A stretch of 64,000 bases of DNA from Nocardia amamiensis (GTDB lineage: Bacteria > Actinomycetota > Actinomycetes > Mycobacteriales > Mycobacteriaceae): the NCBI RefSeq assembly GCF_015477605.1, contig NZ_JADLQX010000012.1, positions 124,001-188,000 of the forward strand, read 5' to 3'. Below, one piece after another: positions 18,127 through 26,472 of the stretch. Position numbers and translations under genes: made by a program. A model generated the notes under the pieces. The model saw only the letters and a program-made list of their open reading frames with translations. It did no database searches and was not told where the DNA came from. The first letter of the stretch is position 1, and the number at the start of each line of letters is the position of its first letter.

Positions 18127-18500
18127 GACGGGATATCGATTCCGGCGATCTTGTCGGAGTTCGATTGGTCGACGGACCGGAAGTTCTCGATCGCCTTCTC
18201 GAATACTTCCTTCATAAGCATTACCTCGTCGATGTGCTCTTTGATCCGGGTCTGGATCGAATCTGCGCCAGTGGAGCCTTTTAGCGAAAACTTCTCTTCC
18301 AGAACTTGACCCGACGGAAATCCACCGAAGCCCGAGACAAGCTCGACCCTCCGCGCCACGAGCAAGATATCTCGTAGACTCTCGAGGTGGCGATCACAGT
18401 CTTGCGCTAGCCCGTTTCCGACGTTCTCGTCGAGGAGTAGCTCGCCTGCGTTGGCAGAGTTGAGCAACTGCCGCCACGTCGACGTACTTCCTTCAGCCAT
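18123..18500 (-). CDS. Small helical WXG100-like protein of EspG cassette
   Basis: 125-aa hypothetical helical protein, starting MAEGSTSTW, with AGGTG before the ATG at 18500. It contains the patch VSGFGGFPSGQVLEEKF, which closely matches LPGFGGFASGDALRGGF in the first gene of the second EspG cassette (33362-33796). The two are clearly paralogous and occupy the same place before a PPE-like gene. I infer an EsxB/PE-like partner of the PPE-like protein. A canonical WXG motif is not evident. Confidence 0.6.
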   Translation of the reverse strand: MAEGSTSTWRQLLNSANAGELLLDENVGNGLAQDCDRHLESLRDILLVARRVELVSGFGGFPSGQVLEEKFSLKGSTGADSIQTRIKEHIDEVMLMKEVFEKAIENFRSVDQSNSDKIAGIDIPS

Positions 18501-18508
18501 AGGAACAC

Positions 18509-19096
18509 CTATCCGTTTGGCAGATACTTGGCAAGGTCGGATGCATGCCTCACCGCTACAGTGCACGGCTCCTCTTGCTGAGGCTCGCCATAGCGCCCAA
18601 GCATGTCAAATATCACCGTTCCGCCTGGGGATTCAACAGCAACACCGCATCCGAGATGGTCATCATCGCTAGCAAGATTGAACTGGACTGCACGGCGATT
18701 CGCGATACTCAAGGGCTTGAAGTCAACGAAATCTCGGCGATTTTGAACATCTGCTAGCGTCGGTGTCCCGGCGAGAATGCCAAGGTTGTACCAACGGGCG
18801 AAAGCACGCCAGTCACAACTTTTCCAACCGTCGAACTCCACCCCCGCGGTGCCCTGCTTCTTGCTGGCTGGATCCAATCCAGATGCACGCGCAGCGTCGT
18901 CCGGCAGCGTGCAGGGATCCCACGGAGCCGCACCCTTAGCGGGTGACGTTTTCGCCGTAGAGGCATTGGCGCTTACAGACGTGTTCTGCCCGGTCGCGGT
19001 CGGCGTACCGTCGGAATTGTTCCCGCATGCGGCGAGTACCAGCGCTGCACCGGCCGCGAGCGCGACGGCTCGAAGAGTATTCCCCCTGCTCGTCAT
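18509..19096 (-). CDS. DUF3558-type lipoprotein
   Basis: 195-aa predicted lipoprotein. The signal peptide ends in VLAAC, a lipobox, followed by a Ser/Thr/Ala-rich spacer and a domain with PWDPCTLPDDAARASGLDP, KSCDWRAF and late Cys residues. This is the pattern of DUF3558 proteins of Nocardia and Mycobacterium, often found beside type VII genes. The ATG at 19096 (MTSRGN) is chosen because GAGGGAGC precedes it; a GTG at 19108 is possible. It is first gene of the cassette, 8 bp before the small WXG-like gene. Its role is unknown, perhaps an envelope partner of the secreted proteins. Confidence 0.8.
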   Translation of the reverse strand: MTSRGNTLRAVALAAGAALVLAACGNNSDGTPTATGQNTSVSANASTAKTSPAKGAAPWDPCTLPDDAARASGLDPASKKQGTAGVEFDGWKSCDWRAFARWYNLGILAGTPTLADVQNRRDFVDFKPLSIANRRAVQFNLASDDDHLGCGVAVESPGGTVIFDMLGRYGEPQQEEPCTVAVRHASDLAKYLPNG

Positions 19097-19259
19097 CGGC
19101 TCCCTCACTGCCGGTGATGGCTAGTGCTTCTGCCGTGGGCCGGACCGGCTCCTCCGCCCCCGTGACTTCGGCCGACTTTACCGTTGGGTTCAGCGAGGCG
19201 GCAAGCGCAGCAACGCGCTTCGAGTCGTAGTGCGCAGTGGCGAAACCCTGTTACCGCCC

Positions 19260-19691
19260 CTATGGTCCGCCGGGCAAACGCCGCCGCCCGGCACGCACTT
19301 CCGCCGCCATGTCCTCATAGCCGATGGCCAGCTCGGCAAGCCGTTCCCAGACATCGCCCAGTTCACCGGGGGACGTACTGGCCAGTGCGGCGTAGGCGCA
19401 GGCGGTGAGCTGGCCCAGACGGTCGACAACCGCGCCGATGGTCTCGGTGTGTACCAAGGCCGCGCCGTGTGACGGTGGGAGTTGCGCAGTAACCCAGCGG
19501 TCGATATCGCGCACCAGGCGAGCGCGCAGGATGTCGATGTCGTCTGCGGTGTCACGGTTCGCGCACAGGCGCCGCTCGTGCAGGCAGGACAGTTCATGGG
19601 CGAAGCGCAGTAGCGGATGGTCATTGGCAATATCGCCCCTGCAGGCCCGCAGCAGTTGGTGTTTGGAGGGCAACGGATCGCTCGCGATCAT
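19260..19691 (-). CDS. DUF4254-like hypothetical protein
   Basis: 143-aa helical protein that resembles the DUF4254 family as I remember it (LLRFAHELSCLHERRL, then RDIDRWVTAQLP, HTETIGAVVDRLGQL). No catalytic residues are apparent. The ATG at 19691 is chosen over longer frames because GGAGGGG lies 6-7 nt before it. It follows a 152-aa hypothetical gene by 31 bp and a long XRE regulator further upstream, all on the minus strand. This set may form one unit, but nothing in it reveals a function. Confidence 0.6.
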   Translation of the reverse strand: MIASDPLPSKHQLLRACRGDIANDHPLLRFAHELSCLHERRLCANRDTADDIDILRARLVRDIDRWVTAQLPPSHGAALVHTETIGAVVDRLGQLTACAYAALASTSPGELGDVWERLAELAIGYEDMAAEVRAGRRRLPGGP

Positions 19692-19722
19692 GATGCGCCC
19701 CTCCGGCAACGATCTGAGCCGT

Positions 19723-20181
19723 TCATCGACGCACCGCCTTTGCCGAATAGTCGAGCAGTGTCTCCACAACGGTGGTCATGTTGGGGCGGTATGGATCTCG
19801 CGGTGCGACCACCCACCGGCGATAGCCCGCCAGCTCGTCGGCCGGGCCGGGCAACGCGATCTCACCGCCCGCCGGGACGATCGAGGCGCTCAGCCGCATC
19901 AACCGCGCCGCGATGACGTGGTCGCCCGCCAACTCCGGCGGCTCCGCCCTGGTCAAGAAGGTCCAGCGCCGCGAACGGTGCCAGACGATCGGCCCGCGCA
20001 AACCCTGTCTCGCAAGCCGGTCGCGCACCGTTTCTCCCCAGAGCTCGGGCATCGTCACCGCGCCGACCGGAACTCCCGCGCGTAGCACGATGCGGTGCGC
20101 CTCACGGTCGACGTAGCACGGCAATCCGCAGGCGTGCCGGTAGTAGTGGTATCGGTGTATGACGTCGGCGGGCGCATGCAT
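19723..20181 (-). CDS. Hypothetical protein, possibly Prim-Pol N-terminal-like
   Basis: 152-aa protein starting MHAPADVIHRYHYYRHA, with a very good ribosome binding site (AGGAGGT). The middle part (GPIVWHRSRRWTFLTRAEPP) and the preceding GAVTMPELWGETV region vaguely recall the short primase/polymerase-like proteins found beside regulators in actinobacteria. The required Asp residues are not evident, so no enzymatic role is claimed. It is probably co-transcribed with the DUF4254-like gene. Confidence 0.55.
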   Translation of the reverse strand: MHAPADVIHRYHYYRHACGLPCYVDREAHRIVLRAGVPVGAVTMPELWGETVRDRLARQGLRGPIVWHRSRRWTFLTRAEPPELAGDHVIAARLMRLSASIVPAGGEIALPGPADELAGYRRWVVAPRDPYRPNMTTVVETLLDYSAKAVRR

Positions 20182-20392
20182 CGGTCTACCTCCTGCGGGC
20201 GATCGGTTGTGGTAAGGCACCCGACGCCGAGGGCATCAACACACACGCCAGCACGGCCACACAGGCGAAGCGAGAAAGCGCCCAGAGGAGAAGTGGTGCG
20301 TACTGCTCACCCCGGCGTCGGGGCCGGACGCAACGTTATGAGTTGCAGCACAAGGGATCTGTCCTCAAGGGACAGACAGCGATGGATCGGAG

Positions 20393-21622
20393 TCAGTTCT
20401 TCGGTGCCAAGTCGGGTGCGATGCCGAGACGCCAGGCCAGGCCGCGCAGGTTACGGCCGCCCGCATCACGCCGAGCCGTCCGAAGCTGATCGGCCACGGC
20501 CTCACGAACAAAGAAATCACTCCGGACACGTTGGGGGGCAATCTCTTCCGCTTTCAGTAACATTGCCAAGCCTCGATCTCGGCACTTCGGTTCAACGAGC
20601 AGAGCCCGACCGACCTCGGCGTAGTAGTTCGCCTGTCGCACTGGGCTGGGAATGGCCTCCACAGGCACATGTGCGGCCTGTTCCACAGCCCGCACGCCGT
20701 CTCCGAGTTCCAGACCGATCGAAGACCGCCAAATATCGACATTGATACGTCCGAACCAGAACCCACCGAAGGTACCCACTTCGTCGTCCATCCGCGCGGC
20801 CACCGCCGCTGCCTCGTCCAGATGGGTTTCGGCGGTGCTGCGGTCCGCCTGAACGGCCGCAGCCAGAGCCGCGTTCAGGTGCAGCATTCCGTAGCTCTGG
20901 ATCGTGGCCGAGTCGTCCAGATGTGGGCTGAGCTGGTCGGCCATTGCTACTGATCGGTTGTACTGCTTACTCCGTGACACCTCTCCGGCGACACTGCCAC
21001 GCAACCACACTGCGAACCCGATGGACGCGGGCGACCCGAGTTCCTCCGCACACTGGTACGCCGCCTTCGCCGCCAGCAACGGCAGCCCACGGCCCCCCAA
21101 CCGTTTGGTAGCCCACGCCATCGCGTCGTAGCAGATGATCAGCCCGCGCAGAACCTGTTCGCGTAACTCGGGCATCCGCACGTGCGCCGCGTGCAACTCG
21201 CTGAGCAACCCCGGCGTAAGCCCGCCCTGAGCGGCGTAGTCGGCGGCCTGACGATAACGCCTCAGCCGCCGCAGATCTGCGGCGATCTCCGGCCACGGCC
21301 GGATAGGAACCTCGAGGTCTTCACCGAGTTCGCACTCATCCAAGGCGTTCTCGAATGCGATCAACGCGCTGTGCGCCGCTGCGGTGACACCGTCCGGTGA
21401 CTCCCACGGTCGCCCGGTCAATTCCGATGGCGCCACCTGCAACGCCCGCGCCAGCGCCTCCACGGTGTGCCGGTTGGATAGCGGTTGCTCCCCACGTTCG
21501 AGGCGGCCGAGATATCCGTAACTGATACCAGCCAGGCCCGCGACAACCTCCAGGCTTTGCCCGCGCCACGAACGGATCTCACGCAGCCTGCGCCCGACCT
21601 CATTCGGGGGAATGTCGTTCAT
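20393..21622 (-). CDS. Long XRE-family transcriptional regulator
   Basis: 409-aa regulator. The helix-turn-helix spans residues ~8-65 (GRRLREIRSWRGQSLEVVAG, ISYGYLGRLERGEQPLSNRH). The rest is an all-helical ~330-aa region of TPR-like repeats typical of actinobacterial regulators that sense a small ligand or peptide. Its start faces a 378-bp gene-poor region, where its operator probably lies. The two small genes downstream on the same strand are plausible targets or partners. Confidence 0.85.
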   Translation of the reverse strand: MNDIPPNEVGRRLREIRSWRGQSLEVVAGLAGISYGYLGRLERGEQPLSNRHTVEALARALQVAPSELTGRPWESPDGVTAAAHSALIAFENALDECELGEDLEVPIRPWPEIAADLRRLRRYRQAADYAAQGGLTPGLLSELHAAHVRMPELREQVLRGLIICYDAMAWATKRLGGRGLPLLAAKAAYQCAEELGSPASIGFAVWLRGSVAGEVSRSKQYNRSVAMADQLSPHLDDSATIQSYGMLHLNAALAAAVQADRSTAETHLDEAAAVAARMDDEVGTFGGFWFGRINVDIWRSSIGLELGDGVRAVEQAAHVPVEAIPSPVRQANYYAEVGRALLVEPKCRDRGLAMLLKAEEIAPQRVRSDFFVREAVADQLRTARRDAGGRNLRGLAWRLGIAPDLAPKN

Positions 21623-22000
21623 GGCGTGCTCCTCCGCCGATGATGGCTACCCACTTGTGACGGTACCTGTCGGTTCTTGCCGGGCGCCCGATATCGCACA
21701 CTGGAGGCTGGCTCGTGACCTCGCGCGGCAACGGCCGAGCGGCACCCGCACCAAGTCACCGGATGCGGTGCCGCTGCGGAATACAGCCCAGCAGGGCGAA
21801 GAACGCGCGGATGTCCGCGACGTGGGCGGCACGCAGTCACCGCGAACCCGGGACAGACACCACCCGCGGCCGATCGGTCCAGGCGGAAGACGAAGCAATG
21901 GCGGGGACGCAGGAGAAGACCACTTCACGCCCGAGGCGTCCGGGTCGACTTCCGATGACGGGTGAACACCACGGCAGGCGGGGGTCGTTGGGGGCGCTCG
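21623..22000. other. 378-bp region with no supported gene
   Basis: Several overlapping short frames exist on both strands, but none has both a ribosome binding site and a recognisable product. A short plus-strand frame at 21898 (MAGTQEKTTSRPRRPGRLPM) has AGGCGGAAG upstream and cannot be ruled out. Confidence 0.4.
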
Positions 22001-22567
22001 TCAGGGCAGCGGGGTGCGGTGCAGGGTGACCAGCAGGCGCCAGACCCGCTGCGCGATCTCGGCGGGGGTCGCCTCGATGAGGCCGTGCAGCCAGTCGGCG
22101 AGCACCCCTGCGAAGGTCGCGGCCACGGCCGAGGCGACCAGATCGGGCTCCGGCGCACCGACCAGGGTGCGCTCGGTGTGGCTGCGGGCGCGTAGATCCT
22201 GATGGAGTACCTGGCCGAGCGGGCCGCTGCCGCCCGGGCGCAGTAGTTCCCGGTAGAGCCCGGCATGCGAGGTGAGACGGTCGAAGAAGGCAAGCAGGGC
22301 GGGCGGCGGGGTGGCGGGGTCGGGTGTACCGCGCCAGGCGTGCAGGGCCTCCACGGCATCGCGGACGATATCGGCGCAGGCGTCGACGGCGAGCGCCTCC
22401 AGGTCGGCGTAGTGGAGATAGAACGTAGCGCGGCCGACCCCAGCCCGGCGCACCAGCGCGGCGACGCTGACCTCTGCCAGCGGGCGGCTGGCGCACTCCT
22501 CCAGCAGTGCCCGCCGCAGCTTGGCCCGGGTCCGTGCGGTGCGGGGATCTGCCTGCACCGAAGTCAC
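22001..22567 (-). CDS. TetR-family transcriptional repressor
   Basis: 188-aa TetR regulator. The N-terminal HTH is complete (LAEVSVAALVRRAGVGRATFYLHYADLEAL) and is followed by a helical ligand-binding domain. It starts at GTG 22567, overlapping the DUF1304 stop (GTGA), so it is co-translated with that membrane protein. A strongly patterned operator candidate lies just before the DUF1304 gene, which suggests autorepression of the two-gene operon. The inducer is unknown. Confidence 0.88.
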   Translation of the reverse strand: MTSVQADPRTARTRAKLRRALLEECASRPLAEVSVAALVRRAGVGRATFYLHYADLEALAVDACADIVRDAVEALHAWRGTPDPATPPPALLAFFDRLTSHAGLYRELLRPGGSGPLGQVLHQDLRARSHTERTLVGAPEPDLVASAVAATFAGVLADWLHGLIEATPAEIAQRVWRLLVTLHRTPLP

Positions 22568-22926
22568 CGGGCCAGCAGGACGGCGACGAGCGCCAGCGCC
22601 CCGGGCAACGCCTGGGCGGTCAGGATGCGCCGGTTGGCGGTGAGGCCGCCGTACAGTCCAGCGACGAGCACGCAGACGAGGAAGAAGACCTGGATCCCGA
22701 ACCTGGTCGGTTCCTCGGCGATCAGAGCCCAGACCAGCCCGGCCGCCAGGAACCCGTTGTAGAGACCTTGGTTCGCGGCAAGCGGGGCGGTGGCGCGGGC
22801 CATCGGCGCATCGAAGCCGGAGAGTTTTCGGCCCGGCTTCCTCTCCCACAAGAACATCTCCAGAACCAGGATGTATGCGTGCAGCGCGGCCACAAGGCCG
22901 ACCAGCACATTCGCGGTCATCTCCAT
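22564..22926 (-). CDS. DUF1304-family membrane protein
   Basis: 120-aa integral membrane protein of the DUF1304 family, with four hydrophobic segments. MEMTANVLVGLVAALHAYIL starts it; then come the charged WERKPGRKLSGFD loop and the PLAANQGLYNGFLAAG signature. The ATG at 22926 is preferred; one at 22953 is in frame and would add nine residues over the regulatory region. It is translationally coupled to the TetR gene. The family's function is not established. Confidence 0.85.
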   Translation of the reverse strand: MEMTANVLVGLVAALHAYILVLEMFLWERKPGRKLSGFDAPMARATAPLAANQGLYNGFLAAGLVWALIAEEPTRFGIQVFFLVCVLVAGLYGGLTANRRILTAQALPGALALVAVLLAR

Positions 22927-22955
22927 CGGCGTATCCACTCTCTCAGACTTCATGT

Positions 22956-22985
22956 ACAGATGTCTAGAATACATAGACAGATGTC
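22956..22985. promoter_or_regulatory. Candidate TetR operator before DUF1304-tetR operon
   Basis: Two copies of ACAGATGTC (22956-22964 and 22977-22985) are exactly 21 bp apart, two helical turns. They enclose a TGTCTA/TAGACA inverted repeat centred near 22970. The element is AT-richer than its surroundings and sits 30-60 bp upstream of the DUF1304 start, where the promoter should be. A minus-strand TTGATG with TATTCT about 17 bp downstream could be the -35/-10 pair. Binding by the encoded TetR protein is inferred. Confidence 0.6.
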
Positions 22986-23105
22986 CATCAAATGACCGAC
23001 CTGGAGATAACCCACGTGGCCGCGTCCGCTGCGGCGGACGTCGATCATGTACACCTGCGCCGACGCCAGCGGCACCGCGCCTGAGGCGGCGCCGCCCTGA
23101 TCTAC

Positions 23106-23624
23106 TCAGCGCAACATGGCGAAGAACGCGCGGATGTCCGCGGCGTGCGCGTCCGGGCACTCCATCGCCACGAAATGGTTGCCGGTGTTGCCCTCCGGCC
23201 AATGCAGGATGGTGTTGTCCTGTTCGGCGAGTCGCCGCATGAGCGCGGAGCCGCCGCCGTAAGTGCCGGTCGGCACCAGCTTCTGGCCCTTCGGCCACGC
23301 GAACCCGCCCTCGCCGAGGCCGTTGTACATCGGCCAGGACGACGAGGCCGCGGTGTTGGTGAACCAGTACAGGCTGATGTTGGTCAGCAGGTGGTCACGG
23401 CTGATCACGTCCTCGACGCGGTCGGCGAGCGGGGCGAACTCGGTGAACTTCTGCATCAACCAGGCGAGCAGACCCGCCAGCGAGTCGGTCCAGGCGTGCG
23501 CGAAGGTCTGCGGCGCGTCGTGCAGCAGCACGTGGTGGTTCACGCCGGTCATCCAGGTCTGCATGAGGTCCCACTCGGCGCGTTCGTCCGGGGTCATGGT
23601 GGGCACGTCTGCCTCGGTCGGCAT
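23106..23624 (-). pseudogene. 5'-truncated epoxide hydrolase (C-terminal part)
   Basis: 172 aa matching only the C-terminal portion of epoxide hydrolases of the EHN/alpha-beta type, which are normally near 380 aa. Visible parts are AHAWTDSLAGLLAWLMQKF, RDHLLTNISLYWFTNTAASS and the loop TGNHFVAMECPD with the catalytic His. The N-terminal domain, oxyanion region and nucleophilic Asp are absent, and the 137 bp upstream do not contain them. The reading frame is still open and begins MPTEADVPTMTPDERAEW, but it cannot be an active hydrolase. Confidence 0.75.
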
Positions 23625-23761
23625 CGCCCTACCCGCCGCCGACGCTGCCGCCTATGTCAGTGGCAGCCGAACCGACTGGGGCACACCGGCATACTTACTC
23701 CGCCTTCGCCGCAACGACTTCGGCGCCGGTTTGGGTCTCGGCTGGGCGAGATGGAACTGGT

Positions 23762-24541
23762 TCAGTTGGCCCGGTAGCGGGAGGCGAGTTCGGGGCTCTG
23801 TCCGCCGAACGCGGCGAGGTCGGCCTTGAAGACGGCGTCGAGGAGGCCGGCGTCTTCCACGCCGGGGGCGCAGACGACTTCGCCGAGCTCGAGTCCGCGC
23901 AGTCCGGCGGTGACGACCTCGTCGGCGGTCATGCGGGGCACGGCGCTCAGGTCGAGGCCTTGGCGCTCGTGGAATTCGGTGGCGACGATGCCTGGGCAGA
24001 GGACCTCGACCTGGACGCCGGTGCCTTCCAGTTCGGCGCTGAGCGTCTGGGACATGGCGACGAGGTGGGCCAGGGTGCCGGCGTAGACGGCACGGCGGGG
24101 CATGACGGAACCGTCGGCGGGGCCGCTGAAGGCGATCATCCCGGCCACGTTGATGATCTTTCCTTCGCCACGTTCCTGCATGCCGGTGACGGCAGCGCGG
24201 GCGAGCATGGTGGGGGCGACGACCTTGACGTGGACGAGTTCGCGGGCCTTGTCGGCGGGCAGTTGGGCCAGCGGCATGTAGTGGGCGACGCCGGCGTTGT
24301 TGACGAGCATGGTCAGCGGCTCTCCTGAGCAGATCTCGGCAACGGTGTCGATGCCGGTCTCGGTGGACAGGTCGGCGGCGACAGCGCGGACCGTGACTTC
24401 GGGGTGGTCGGCGGCGAACTCCTCGAGGCGGTCCTTGCGGCGGCCGACGATGATCAGGTCGTGGCCGTCCGCAGCGAGGCGTTCGGCGAATGCCTTGCCG
24501 ATGCCGGAGGTGGCGCCGGTGATCAGGGCGAGCTTGCTCAT
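23762..24541 (-). CDS. Short-chain dehydrogenase-like protein lacking catalytic Lys
   Basis: 259-aa Rossmann-fold SDR. The nucleotide-binding motif TGATSGIG, the GRRKDRLEE strand end and NNAG are intact. The active-site motif Y-x-x-x-K reads YAGTL (Y153, with Leu at the Lys place), and the usual Ser segment reads INVAGMIAF. The protein may bind NAD(P) yet not catalyse ordinary oxidoreduction. The ATG at 24541 has GAAAGGA upstream. It follows a 6-phosphogluconate-dehydrogenase-like gene by 76 bp; both face the MmyB-type regulator and are its likely targets. Confidence 0.85.
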   Translation of the reverse strand: MSKLALITGATSGIGKAFAERLAADGHDLIIVGRRKDRLEEFAADHPEVTVRAVAADLSTETGIDTVAEICSGEPLTMLVNNAGVAHYMPLAQLPADKARELVHVKVVAPTMLARAAVTGMQERGEGKIINVAGMIAFSGPADGSVMPRRAVYAGTLAHLVAMSQTLSAELEGTGVQVEVLCPGIVATEFHERQGLDLSAVPRMTADEVVTAGLRGLELGEVVCAPGVEDAGLLDAVFKADLAAFGGQSPELASRYRAN

Positions 24542-24617
24542 GCGTGCTGTTCCTTTCGGGTGTGGGCCGAAGTGGCCGGAGTGAGTGTGTGTTCGGTCGG
24601 CGTACTCGGCGACGGCC

Positions 24618-25463
24618 TCAGGTGTCGAGGCGGTCCAGCAGCCGCGCAAGTCCGCGCGCTCCGGCCAGGCCACGCTCGGTGACGGCGGTGGAGTCGATTC
24701 CGGCTTCGCGCATGGCTTGGTCGAACAGCTCGATGTCCAGCACTTCCAGTACGGAGAGGTGTTCGACGATGTCGGGCCGCACGATGGCACTCAGCAGGGA
24801 CAGTGCTGCGCTGGCGGCGCTGCCCAGCTGGAGGAGCTCCACCAGCCGGCTGGGATCCAGCTCCAGCTCTACTGCCAGTTCGACGATCTCCCCGATCGCG
24901 GCCTGGTTCATCATCAGCAGCGCGTTGTTGAACAGCTTCGCCGTCTGGCCCGCGCCGGCGTCACCGAGGTGCACCACGTGGCGGGAGAAGGACTCGAACA
25001 CGGGCTTGCAGCGCTCGGCCGCGGACTGCGGACCGCCGACCATCGTGGTCAGTCGGCGCTCTTCCGCGGCCGGGCGGCCTCCGCTGACCGGCGCGTCCAA
25101 CACCTCCACACCGCCCTTCGCGCACAGCTCGCTCAGCCGCACGGCGTTGCTGGGAAGTCCGGTGCCGTGGTTGACGACGACCGCGCCAGGACGCAGGCCT
25201 TCGAGCAACTGGCCGGCCAGCTGCAGGACGTCGTCGTCGGTACGGACGCACAAGCCGACGAGGTCGCAGGCGGCCGCCAGCTCACCGACCGTGTCGTGCC
25301 GTTGGTGGGCGACCGTGCCGAGGCTGTCCAGGGAGACGGGGCGCCGGGCCCAGGCGTGCAGGGGGAAGCCCGCTTCGGCAATCGCGGTGGCCATGGGCAG
25401 GCCCTGGTCACCCAGCCCGATGAACCCCACGACGGGCCTTGCGGCTGTTCGTGCTTCTGTCAT
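24618..25463 (-). CDS. NAD(P)-dependent beta-hydroxyacid dehydrogenase-like protein
   Basis: 281-aa member of the 3-hydroxyisobutyrate dehydrogenase/imine-reductase superfamily. The Rossmann motif GFIGLGDQGLPMA opens the protein. The substrate loop (VLDAPVSGGRPAAE) and the helix GAGQTAKLFNNALLMMNQAA, with the catalytic Lys, follow. The ATG at 25463 gives MTEARTAARPVVGF; GGAG is only about 2 nt upstream, so initiation may be weak or leaderless. It is the first gene of the pair with the SDR, divergent from the XRE/MmyB regulator across ~100 bp. The substrate is unknown. Confidence 0.88.
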   Translation of the reverse strand: MTEARTAARPVVGFIGLGDQGLPMATAIAEAGFPLHAWARRPVSLDSLGTVAHQRHDTVGELAAACDLVGLCVRTDDDVLQLAGQLLEGLRPGAVVVNHGTGLPSNAVRLSELCAKGGVEVLDAPVSGGRPAAEERRLTTMVGGPQSAAERCKPVFESFSRHVVHLGDAGAGQTAKLFNNALLMMNQAAIGEIVELAVELELDPSRLVELLQLGSAASAALSLLSAIVRPDIVEHLSVLEVLDIELFDQAMREAGIDSTAVTERGLAGARGLARLLDRLDT

Positions 25464-25510
25464 GCCTCCACGGTCGGCTCGAAACGCATGATCAGGTAGT
25501 AGACCCGTTT

Positions 25511-25533
25511 TCCTGGGAGTGGCGGTACCAGGA
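25511..25533. promoter_or_regulatory. Inverted repeat in divergent regulator/dehydrogenase promoter
   Basis: TCCTGG/CCAGGA arms separated by 11 bp, lying midway between the divergent dehydrogenase (25463) and regulator (25566) starts. Its position suits an operator for the MmyB-type regulator. The arms are short, so this is tentative. Confidence 0.4.
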
Positions 25534-25565
25534 CAGGCAGCTATTCGCTCGTCACAATCGACGGC

Positions 25566-26396
25566 ATGGCGACCACAGCACTCGGCGCGGCCTTGCACCG
25601 CTGGCGCGATCACGTCTCGCCCCAGGCCGTCGGCCTCCCCGCGGGCGGACGCAGGCGCGCCGTCGGGCTGCGCCGCGAGGAACTGGCCCAGCTGGCCGGC
25701 ATCTCCGCCGACTACATCATCCGGCTCGAACAGGGACGCGCCACCAATCCCTCACCGCAGGTCGTCGAAGCCCTGGCCCGCGCGCTGCGACTCACCCAGG
25801 AGGAACGCGCCCACCTCTTCCACCTGGCCGGCCTCGCCCCACCAGGCCCCGGCATGGTTCCGCGGCACATCACCCCCAGCGTGCACCGCATGCTGGACCG
25901 GCTGACCGGCACGCCTGTCGCCGTCTTCGACGCCGCCTGGACCCAGCTGCTCGCCAATCCCCTCTATACGGCACTCATGGGGGAATGGGACGGCAACGAC
26001 CTCAACGCGGTCTGGCGCAACTTCCTCAACCCCCACAGCCGCGTACGCCACACCCCCGAATCCAAAGCCGCTCTCCAGCAAGCACAAGTCGCCGACCTGT
26101 CCCGCACCGCCAGCCGCTACCCCGATGACGAGAAGCTGCACTCTCTCATCGCCGAATTACGCCGCCGCAGCGCTCACTTCGACAGGCTTTGGGAATCAAG
26201 CGCCTTCGGCCGGCACCAAGCCGCCCGCAAAACCATCGATCACCCCCACGTCGGCGCACTGACCCTGGACTGCGACGTCCTCAGCGTCGACGGCAGCGAC
26301 CTGCGCATCATGGTCTACACAGCCCAACCCGGCACCGAAGACGCCGCCCGCCTGGCGGTCCTGAGCGTCATAGGAACACAGACCCTCGTCGGATAA
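25566..26396 (+). CDS. XRE regulator with MmyB-like ligand-binding domain
   Basis: 276-aa regulator. The N-terminal HTH reads GRRRAVGLRREELAQLAG then ISADYIIRLEQGRATNPSP. The C-terminal PAS-like MmyB domain has PVAVFDAAWTQLLANPLYTALMG and late DGSDLRIMVYTAQPGT. Members of this family commonly sit opposite an SDR or other oxidoreductase gene and control it, often in response to a fatty acid or small ligand. Here the divergent SDR/dehydrogenase pair fits exactly. Confidence 0.9.
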   Translation: MATTALGAALHRWRDHVSPQAVGLPAGGRRRAVGLRREELAQLAGISADYIIRLEQGRATNPSPQVVEALARALRLTQEERAHLFHLAGLAPPGPGMVPRHITPSVHRMLDRLTGTPVAVFDAAWTQLLANPLYTALMGEWDGNDLNAVWRNFLNPHSRVRHTPESKAALQQAQVADLSRTASRYPDDEKLHSLIAELRRRSAHFDRLWESSAFGRHQAARKTIDHPHVGALTLDCDVLSVDGSDLRIMVYTAQPGTEDAARLAVLSVIGTQTLVG

Positions 26397-26472
26397 CCCC
26401 CGGGGAGATGCGGAGCCCGGACATCTGCGCCAAGGGTCCTCGACTGGGGAATGCGACAATGCGCTGACATTT

